This document shows positions 1-5,591 of a DNA stretch of 11,753 bases, one piece after another (positions within the stretch are counted from its first letter, which is position 1; each line of letters opens with the position of its first letter). The notes under the pieces were generated by a model. The model was given only the letters and a program-made list of their open reading frames with translations, searched no databases and was not told the DNA's origin. Made by a program: the position numbers and the translations under genes. This stretch comes from Puniceicoccales bacterium (GTDB taxonomy: Bacteria > Verrucomicrobiota > Verrucomicrobiia > Opitutales > UBA953): positions 1 to 11,753 of the forward strand of contig JAITXH010000116.1 in the NCBI GenBank assembly GCA_031284845.1, written 5' to 3'.

Positions 1-10
1 TTACACCGCA

Positions 11-107
11 TCCCCTGAAAGGGGAAAATGTGAATAACCGCCGGTGAAGTGCGAAGCACTGTAACCGGCGGATCAGGTCAGTAATCTGAGCGTCCCTGAA
101 AGGGGCG
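11..107 (+). repeat. Structured multi-hairpin repeat, copy A
   Basis: Three hairpins lie in series. H1 is TCCCCT-GAA-AGGGGA at 11-25. H2 is a compound hairpin at 38-71, with outer stem CCGCCGGT/ACCGGCGG and inner stem AGTGC-GAA-GCACT. H3 is CGTCCCT-GAA-AGGGGCG at 91-107, with one G-U pair. The linker 25-37 is A/T-rich. A 24-nt stretch (25-48) recurs exactly in inverse orientation at 204-227 (copy B). No open reading frame of coding character covers the unit. It resembles REP/BIME-type or MITE-like intergenic repeats or a small structured RNA; the family is not recognised. Confidence 0.8.
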
Positions 108-142
108 AACTACAATTGCTACGCGTCTTGCTTACCATTGTT

Positions 143-243
143 CACCCCCTCCGGGGACGATGTTACGAGGGGTGTGCTATCCGCCGCTTACACCGCTTCG
201 CGGTTCACCGGCGGTTATTCACATTTTCCCCCGTTGGGGGATT
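143..243 (-). repeat. Structured multi-hairpin repeat, copy B (inverted)
   Basis: This is the same architecture as copy A, read on the minus strand. H1 is CCCCC-AAC-GGGGG (228-240). H2 lies at 181-214, with outer CCGCCG/CGGCGG pairing and inner stem ACCGC-GAA-GCGGT (192-204). H3 is CGTCCCC-GGA-GGGGGTG (143-159). Paired positions differ from copy A on both sides of the stems, so the pairing is kept. The unit lies downstream of, and in the same orientation as, the cbiX-like gene, so it would fall in that transcript's 3' region if transcription continues. Copies A and B converge around 110-142. Confidence 0.8.
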
Positions 244-350
244 CAGAAGAAAAAAATCCTGTGCTCCACTCGAAATAACGAAAAACCGTGAATTCGACGA
301 ACCTCTGCGCTCATAATTCGTGTAATTCGTGGATAAAAAAATCATCGCTG
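244..350. other. Non-coding spacer with tandem TAATTCGTG repeat
   Basis: No gene is seen here. Two perfect tandem copies of TAATTCGTG occupy 314-322 and 323-331, followed by an A-rich run (333-341). No convincing intrinsic terminator for the minus-strand cbiX-like gene is seen, other than the hairpins of copy B further downstream. Confidence 0.5.
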
Positions 351-1148
351 CTATCCCCCTGCAGCGCGATCTGCGACGAGAGCGGCGAGTGCCGGATGTT
401 CGGCAAGCAAGGCGCTGACACACACTGTCCGGCGCGGGTAGCGATGGTGTGCCTCGGCGCAAATGGCGGCAATGTCCCCCTCCGGGCCGGCATGGCGCCC
501 GGGGAGGAGAAATTGCAATGCGAGGGCGATGTCGGTATCGGCCAGCTCGGGGTCGGCCAATATGTCGGCGAGCGGTGGGCCGGAAAAGTCGTATTCGCGC
601 CCGGGGCGGCGCTGCATGGCGGCTACACGGACGGATTGGACATGCCCGCCGAGCGCTCCGCGCAGGCGCTCTGCCAGCGCATCGCGCACTGTGGCGACAA
701 GGGGATCGGGGCTGCCGTGATCTACGAGGATGACGCACGGGGTGCGCAATCCGGGTAAAATGGCCTGTGTGGAGTCGGCCAACATCTGTGCAATGCGGGC
801 CTCACCGTCGGCGGCGGGGTCTGCCAAGGGCGGTGCGGTGTGGACGGTGAAAGGGCCGTGTTTCCCGCGCAAGGTCTCAAGTTGGGCGGGAAGATGCCGG
901 GTGAGGGCAATGCCCGGCGCGAAGAACAACGGCACGATGCGAAACTCCCGCTGTCCGGTGGCAAGGTGGCGCTCAATAGCGGTGTCGAGCGTATCCGGCG
1001 TTACCGGCTCCACGGGGAGGCCGGCATGGGCGGAGGCCTTTTGCGCGAGCGCCTGCAACGCGGCATGGGCTGCAGGTCGTTTGGACGCGGCGGAAAAAAG
1101 CAGAATTGTCCCGCAGGTTTGCCGGGAAGCGGGCGGGCGGGGCCGCAT
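351..1148 (-). CDS. CbiX-like sirohydrochlorin chelatase family protein
   Basis: A 265-aa protein with two tandem CbiX-type domains. These chelatases insert Co2+ or Fe2+ into sirohydrochlorin in cobalamin or siroheme synthesis in the cytoplasm. Domain 2 (about 138-230) keeps the family hallmarks: VILVDHGSPDP, with His144 at the LLxHGSR position, and LLPGRHAGPEGDI, with His219 at the second metal-binding position. Domain 1 (about 12-100) has the same fold pattern but reads ILLFSAAS where HGS is expected, and APGIALTRHL at its second motif, so its first metal histidine looks lost. The ATG at 1148 is chosen because it sits 5 nt after the stop of the upstream small membrane protein; the same frame is open to 1226, but that extension overlaps the upstream gene and gives Arg-rich non-family sequence. 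No other tetrapyrrole gene is in view, so the substrate (cobalt or iron) is unknown. It probably belongs to the same transcript as the symporter. Confidence 0.8.
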   Translation of the reverse strand: MRPRPPASRQTCGTILLFSAASKRPAAHAALQALAQKASAHAGLPVEPVTPDTLDTAIERHLATGQREFRIVPLFFAPGIALTRHLPAQLETLRGKHGPFTVHTAPPLADPAADGEARIAQMLADSTQAILPGLRTPCVILVDHGSPDPLVATVRDALAERLRGALGGHVQSVRVAAMQRRPGREYDFSGPPLADILADPELADTDIALALQFLLPGRHAGPEGDIAAICAEAHHRYPRRTVCVSALLAEHPALAALVADRAAGG

Positions 1149-1153
1149 ATTTT

Positions 1154-1357
1154 TCAATCTTTCTTTCGTGCGCGGAGTGCGAGGCCGAGCATTAGGATGC
1201 CGAAGACGAGTGTGACGACGCCCCACCAGAGATTGATATTCACAGCGTCTTGGATGTTTTTGGCTTTCACGGCGTCAGGGCCGCCGAAGAGGCCAGCCCC
1301 TACCAGCAAGAGGCCAAGGAGGGTGAAGAGCAGGCCGATGGGATTACGTATGTCCAT
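1154..1357 (-). CDS. Small two-helix membrane protein, putative symporter partner
   Basis: A 67-aa hydrophobic protein with two predicted transmembrane helices (about 7-25 and 43-62). A short polar loop of about 17 residues joins them, and the end is basic (RARKKD). It lies 22 nt downstream of the symporter and 5 nt upstream of the cbiX-like gene, so all three are probably co-transcribed. No strong ribosome-binding site precedes its ATG, which suggests dependence on translation of the upstream gene. I do not recognise a named family. Some SSS-family transporters have small membrane partners encoded next door (YjcH with ActP, YhdT with PanF), and by analogy this may be an accessory subunit. 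That role is inference from position and topology only. Confidence 0.7.
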   Translation of the reverse strand: MDIRNPIGLLFTLLGLLLVGAGLFGGPDAVKAKNIQDAVNINLWWGVVTLVFGILMLGLALRARKKD

Positions 1358-1379
1358 GTTTTTAAAGACGAGTTGAAGT

Positions 1380-3365
1380 TTATGCGAAATACAAGTTCAG
1401 GGCGAGGCAGACGAGGAGGATAATGATGCCGCTGATGAGTGGCTTAGCATACCAGGGGGCATCGGGGTCGCTCTGTTTCGGCGTGAGCGAATAGACGAGG
1501 CCGCGCAGCTCTTCGTCGCTCTTGGTGCGCTTGGTGGAAAGCGAGAAGAGGAGGATGACGATGGCGGCGGTGCCAAAGGAGGAAATCGCCAGCCAGAAGT
1601 TTTGCGTCATCGCGCTGGGGAAGACATAGAGCGAAGAAAGCCCCGTGGTGGAGTTGATGAGCCACGCACCGCCGTCTTGCACAGTGGTAAGCGCGTAGAA
1701 GAGCGCGGAAACGATGGTGCCGATGAAGGCGCCGAAGAAGGCCGCGTGCCCTGTCGCCCGTTTCCAGAACATGCCCAGAAGGAATGCTGCGAATATCGGC
1801 GCGTTGACAAAACCGAAGACGAGCTGGAGCAAGTCCATGATGTTATCGAAGCGTTTGGCGACGTAGGCGAACCCGATGCTCAGAATGATGCCGACGATGG
1901 TGGCCGCTTTACCGACGAGCATGTAGTGGCCGTCGCTCTTGTTTTTGGCGAAGTAGCTTTGGTAAATATCGTAAGTCCACACGGTGTTGAACGCGGTGAC
2001 GTTGCCCGCCATGCCGGACATGAATGAGGCCAGCAGGGCTGTGAGCGCCAAACCGAGCAGTCCGGTCGGGCAGTAGCGGTAGAGCAGCGAGGTGATGACG
2101 TTGTTGTAGTCGCGCACGCCGGCGTTGTTGAGTGCGGTCAAAGCGGCCTCGCCAGTGATTTTCCCCGCCTTAAAATCGTCGGCAATGTTGCCTACGAGGA
2201 CGGTGTTGAAAGGCTGTTCCGTTAATTCACCCTTTTTGGGGACAAGCACAGTTTTCACCACAGCGGCGGCAGCGGCTTTCCGGTCAGGCGCATTTTTCAG
2301 CACCGGTTCGATCTGTTTCCAGGCTTCTGCGGAGACGACCACCTCTTTGCGGTAAATCTGGTAATCCCCCTTGCCCGAGTTCGTGCTTTCCAGTGCGACG
2401 GCAATCAAGCCGGGGACTATCACGAGCAGCGGGAAAATCATCTTGGGGATGGTGGCGATGATGGGCGTGTTGCGGGCGGCGCGCATCGAGTTGGCCGCCA
2501 TTGCGCGTTGGACGACGAGGAAGTTCGCGCACCAATAACTGAATGCGAGCACGAAACCGAGGCCGAATACCAGGCCAATCCAGTTTGCGCCCATCGAGTT
2601 GGCGCTGGCGTCGCCCATATTGCTCCAAATGCTCGTCCACGCATTCGGGCCGAGGTCTTTATCGGCGAGGCCGAGCGACTGGCTGTGTTCGCCCACGAAA
2701 TGCAGTTTCGCGGTCAGGCCCTCCCATCCACCGACTTCCTTCAAGCCCAGATAAACGACCGGGGCGAATCCGAAAACGATGAGGAAGAACTGCACGACCT
2801 CCGTGTAAATGGCAGACGTCAACCCGCCTTTGAAAATGTAGAGCATGACGACGACCGAGCCGACGACGAGGCAGAGGTCATAATTCCAACCGAGCAGATT
2901 GCTGAGCAAGTCGGCGAGGGCGTGCATCGAGATACCGGAGCCGAGAACGGTCATCACGGCGAAGGAGAGGGAGTTCAAGCCGCGCGTCTTTTCGTCGAAG
3001 CGCATCTTGAGGTATTCCGGTGCCGAGCGCGCCTTGGAGCCGTAGTAAAACGGCATCATGAAAATCGCCAGAAACACCATGCCGACGATGGCCCCGATCC
3101 AGTAAAAGTGTGTCGTGAGCATCCCGTATTTGGCACCGCTGGCGGCCATGCCGATGACTTCGAGCGCACCGAGGTTTGCGGAAATAAACGCGAGACCCGT
3201 AACCCATGCCGGGATGGAGCGGCCTGAGGTAAGGAAGTCCGACGAGTTTTTCATATGCCTCTTGAGGGCAAAGCCGATACCCAGCACGAAGAGGACGTAA
3301 ATCCCCATGATGGCGTAATCGAGAAAGTGTAATTCAATTTGCGACGCGGCGAGAAGCGGAGTCAT
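1380..3365 (-). CDS. Sodium:solute symporter (SSS/SSF family)
   Basis: A 661-aa inner-membrane transporter of the SSS family (LeuT-like fold), expected to use a cation gradient to import a small organic solute. Family features are visible: the first core helix SANLGALEVIGMAASGAKYG (62-81), YFKGGLTSAIYTEVVQ-type sequence at 176-192, and the second sodium-site helix LLASFMSGMAGNVTAFNTVWTYDIY (444-468). A polar segment of about 95 residues (about 326-420), with a KAAAAAVVK stretch and many Lys/Glu, is inserted between GLIAVAL and the conserved YNNVITSLLYRYCPTGLLG block; most SSS proteins have a short loop here. At the Na2-site Ser-Ser pair of sugar symporters this protein appears to have Ser450-Gly451. 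The gene lies 86 nt downstream of the LytTR regulator on the same strand and is followed by a small membrane protein. The substrate cannot be read from the sequence. Confidence 0.93.
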   Translation of the reverse strand: MTPLLAASQIELHFLDYAIMGIYVLFVLGIGFALKRHMKNSSDFLTSGRSIPAWVTGLAFISANLGALEVIGMAASGAKYGMLTTHFYWIGAIVGMVFLAIFMMPFYYGSKARSAPEYLKMRFDEKTRGLNSLSFAVMTVLGSGISMHALADLLSNLLGWNYDLCLVVGSVVVMLYIFKGGLTSAIYTEVVQFFLIVFGFAPVVYLGLKEVGGWEGLTAKLHFVGEHSQSLGLADKDLGPNAWTSIWSNMGDASANSMGANWIGLVFGLGFVLAFSYWCANFLVVQRAMAANSMRAARNTPIIATIPKMIFPLLVIVPGLIAVALESTNSGKGDYQIYRKEVVVSAEAWKQIEPVLKNAPDRKAAAAAVVKTVLVPKKGELTEQPFNTVLVGNIADDFKAGKITGEAALTALNNAGVRDYNNVITSLLYRYCPTGLLGLALTALLASFMSGMAGNVTAFNTVWTYDIYQSYFAKNKSDGHYMLVGKAATIVGIILSIGFAYVAKRFDNIMDLLQLVFGFVNAPIFAAFLLGMFWKRATGHAAFFGAFIGTIVSALFYALTTVQDGGAWLINSTTGLSSLYVFPSAMTQNFWLAISSFGTAAIVILLFSLSTKRTKSDEELRGLVYSLTPKQSDPDAPWYAKPLISGIIILLVCLALNLYFA

Positions 3366-3451
3366 AAGTGTGTTTTAAAACGAGGGGTGAAAAAAGTTAT
3401 CAGGGGCGGAAACTGTTTTTCGGGCGGGGGTTGGTCAAGGCGGCATTTTTA
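3366..3451 (-). promoter_or_regulatory. Regulator-symporter intergenic gap with imperfect direct repeats
   Basis: An 86-nt gap between the response regulator stop and the symporter ATG, with no hairpin terminator. On the plus strand, AGGGGTGAAAAAAGTT (3383-3398) and AGGGGCGGAAACTGTT (3402-3417) match at 12 of 16 positions with 19-nt spacing. A further G-rich block lies at 3421-3430. These could be binding sites for the adjacent LytTR regulator, whose class binds paired direct repeats about two helical turns apart, but no consensus is matched. Confidence 0.3.
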
Positions 3452-4204
3452 CTATTTCGAGGTCAACCATGTCTTAAACTCTGCGGCGCGGTTTTTACTC
3501 ACGTAGATGCTTTCCGGTGTCTCCACGCACAGCGTTACCAGCAGGCGGTTGTCCATCCATACAGTGATGTCGCGCACGGCTTTTTTTGCCACGATGAACT
3601 GCTTGTTGGCGCGGAAAAATTCGCGCGGTTCGAGGTGCCTTGCAATGCCTTCCAGTGTTTTGCCATAGGGATGTGCGCCGCCGCTGAAGAGCGTAGCCCG
3701 GGTGGCCTCTTCGGTAGAATAGAAAAACGCCACTTCACTTACCGGCACAGGCACGAGTTTCCCGTCTTCGGCGACGAGCAGACGGTCCAAAATGTCATCC
3801 GGCGGCACGAGCCGCGACAACTGGTCGAGGTAAGTTTGCAGGTCATGCCGCCCGAAACGGCGAAACTTTTCCAGCGCCCCCCGCACCTTGTCGGCGTCTA
3901 TGGGTTTGAGAAGGTAGTCCACGCTGTTCACGCGAAAAGCTGCAATAGCGAATTCGTCAAACGCGGTTGTGAACACGATGGGGGTCTCCAGAGTCTGGTG
4001 TTTGAAGATGTTAAACGCTGAGCCGTCGGACAACTGCACGTCCATGAAAATCAGGTCGGGGGCCGTTTTCCGGCGCAGCCATTTCACGGTTTGCGCGACG
4101 CTTTCTGCGCAGCCGATCACTTCCACCGTCGAGTCGGCTTCCGCGAGGATGTGTTTGAGATTGTTCTGCGCAGTTATCTCGTCTTCGACTATCAACACTT
4201 TCAT
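3452..4204 (-). CDS. LytTR-family response regulator
   Basis: A 250-aa cytoplasmic response regulator. The N-terminal receiver domain (about 1-120) has the acidic pair Glu7/Asp8, the phospho-acceptor Asp55 in LIFMDVQL, Thr79/Thr80 in the switch position, and Lys100 in VDYLLKPI. The C-terminal half (about 140-246) fits a LytTR DNA-binding domain: VSEVAFFYSTEEATRATLF, then LEGIARHLEPREFFRANKQFIVAKKAVRDI. This class binds direct repeats in promoter DNA. Its ATG overlaps the stop of the histidine kinase gene in an ATGA junction (4201-4204), so the two are translationally coupled and almost certainly partners. The symporter gene follows 86 nt downstream on the same strand and is the most obvious candidate target. 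Confidence 0.95.
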   Translation of the reverse strand: MKVLIVEDEITAQNNLKHILAEADSTVEVIGCAESVAQTVKWLRRKTAPDLIFMDVQLSDGSAFNIFKHQTLETPIVFTTAFDEFAIAAFRVNSVDYLLKPIDADKVRGALEKFRRFGRHDLQTYLDQLSRLVPPDDILDRLLVAEDGKLVPVPVSEVAFFYSTEEATRATLFSGGAHPYGKTLEGIARHLEPREFFRANKQFIVAKKAVRDITVWMDNRLLVTLCVETPESIYVSKNRAAEFKTWLTSK

Positions 4205-5253
4205 CGGGCTTCCTCCTTCACGTCCGGCGAATCTGCCAGCGGGATGCGGACGCTGAAGACGCCGTTGCTTTTCCCGTAGCTGATATGCTTGTGCAAGAAC
4301 AACGCCACGCGGCTTTCCAGATTACTCAGGCCGATGCCGTGGTTTTCTTCGGCATCGAGCTTTTCATGCACGGGATTGGATACCTCAAGCTCGCCGGCGG
4401 CGTTGACGCCTATGTAGATTTCCATCGGGTTGTCGCTGTCTATGACGTTGTGTTTGACGACGTTTTCCAGAAGCGGGAGGAGAGATAAAATCGGGATCTC
4501 TTTTCCCAGCCACTGCGAGCCGACCTCAATTTGAAAGGTGAGCTTGTCGGCATAGCGCATCGCCAACACGTAGCGGTAGGCGTCCAGGAAGGCCATCTCG
4601 TCTTCGAGCGTGGTCACGCCCTTTTTGTCACTTTTGAGAATATAGCGGAAGATTTCCGAGACTTTGCCGATATAGCCCAGCAACTGCGCCCTGCGCCCTC
4701 CTCTCGCCAATGCCGCAAGGCTGTTGAGCATGTTGAAGAAGAAGTGCGGGTTGATCTGGCCTGTCAGCGCTTTGCAGCGGCTTTGCAGGTTCTCGGATCT
4801 CAGTCTTTCATTTTCCGTTTCGATCTCCACCTGCCGCACGCTCAAGGCGACGATATGCCCGACGAATACTGCCAGAAGCCACGCGACGGCAAATTGCATG
4901 ATCAACATCCCGCTGAAACACTCCCATTCGATAGCTGTGCCAAAGCTCCAGGCGATCAACCAATATAAGCCGTAAGCCAGCGCGGTAACGAGAAAGGTCT
5001 GCCCCAAACGCCGCGGCCAACTGTTTTGAAAAAAGAAGCGGAAATTGGAAAAAATCAACCCCCACGAAAACACGGCAAAAAATACATAGCGGTAGATGAA
5101 ATAAGCGCCACACGAAGCCGCATCGGGAAAAGAAGCGCACTGGCTCATCCTAACCACAAAGCCACATACATCGGGATAGACAATTATCCCGCTGAGAAGC
5201 AAACCGCCAAGAATGGCGGTGCGATGGGAGGCATATGATCTGATGAGCGACAT
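4201..5253 (-). CDS. LytS/YehU-type sensor histidine kinase
   Basis: A 350-aa membrane sensor kinase. The N-terminal region has about four hydrophobic helices (about 12-32, 50-70, 84-106, 113-138), with no separate periplasmic or PAS domain. A short coiled linker (140-165, ETENERLRSENLQ) leads into a His_kinase domain of the LytS class: GQINPHFFFNMLNSL with phospho-acceptor His170, the N-box LLPLLENVVKHN (Asn264) and the G-box HGIGLSN (about 305-311), which bind ATP. It is expected to phosphorylate the overlapping LytTR regulator. The signal is unknown; the sensing part is only membrane helices plus a short Cys-containing loop (Cys30, Cys39, Cys48), so it may sense a membrane-proximal ligand. 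No Shine-Dalgarno sequence is evident before the ATG at 5253. Confidence 0.93.
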   Translation of the reverse strand: MSLIRSYASHRTAILGGLLLSGIIVYPDVCGFVVRMSQCASFPDAASCGAYFIYRYVFFAVFSWGLIFSNFRFFFQNSWPRRLGQTFLVTALAYGLYWLIAWSFGTAIEWECFSGMLIMQFAVAWLLAVFVGHIVALSVRQVEIETENERLRSENLQSRCKALTGQINPHFFFNMLNSLAALARGGRRAQLLGYIGKVSEIFRYILKSDKKGVTTLEDEMAFLDAYRYVLAMRYADKLTFQIEVGSQWLGKEIPILSLLPLLENVVKHNVIDSDNPMEIYIGVNAAGELEVSNPVHEKLDAEENHGIGLSNLESRVALFLHKHISYGKSNGVFSVRIPLADSPDVKEEAR

Positions 5254-5591
5254 GAGAGCGTGCGACAGAGGGAAACCATAGGGACAGAACAGATTGCCGC
5301 GACCTTAAACGGGCAGGGATTAAAGAAAAAAATTCGTTGAAACCCCCTTGTTTTTCGCTTTGCTGAAAAACAACTGACTCGTGCCTCGCAAATGCCATGA
5401 AGGGTGTCGTTTTTCCAGCATTTGGTCTTGTGGGAGAACGGTGTTGACGAGGCTTAGGGGTTGCTGCCCGTCGGCGCCGACTCCCCAAGGCCATTTTTTG
5501 ATAACAGGACAAGGCGTTGTGGCGTCGCCCCGGTTTTTCATTTCTTATTTCCCGTGTTTCCTCTAGAGCATCCGCTTCTTTGCTTTTTTTC
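5254..5591. promoter_or_regulatory. Divergent intergenic region with two palindromes and pyrimidine-rich leader
   Basis: This region lies between the start of the kinase gene (minus) and that of the phosphoglycerate mutase gene (plus), so promoters for both directions must lie here. Three elements are seen. First, a perfect 9-bp inverted repeat TTGTTTTTC/GAAAAACAA, 8-nt loop (5348-5373). Second, the 12-bp perfect palindrome GTCGGCGCCGAC (5470-5481), nested between GGGG (5457-5460) and CCCC (5483-5486). Third, a strongly pyrimidine-rich stretch (5527-5591) just before the mutase ATG, with no purine Shine-Dalgarno. A TTGACG at 5444-5449 could be a -35 box, but no good -10 follows it. No small gene is supported. 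Confidence 0.5.

Noticed and set aside
11..243. CRISPR array or tandem repeat array at the left edge
   Set aside because: Only two copies are present, in inverse orientation, with no regular spacers.
116..316. 66-codon open frame on the plus strand across the left repeat
   Set aside because: It begins at a non-ATG codon and translates the inverted repeat itself; it is not protein-like.
288..758. 156-codon open frame on the plus strand
   Set aside because: It runs antisense through the cbiX-like gene, has no family features, and starts in the repeat-flank spacer. High GC produces long antisense frames throughout this window.
351..1226. Longer 291-aa version of the cbiX-like protein
   Set aside because: The extra 26 residues are Arg/Pro-rich, start at a non-ATG codon and overlap the upstream membrane protein. 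The ATG at 1148 has better spacing.
2508..3227. 239-codon plus-strand frame and a similar 141-codon frame at 1602-2027
   Set aside because: Both are antisense to the clearly conserved symporter; they are compositional shadows.
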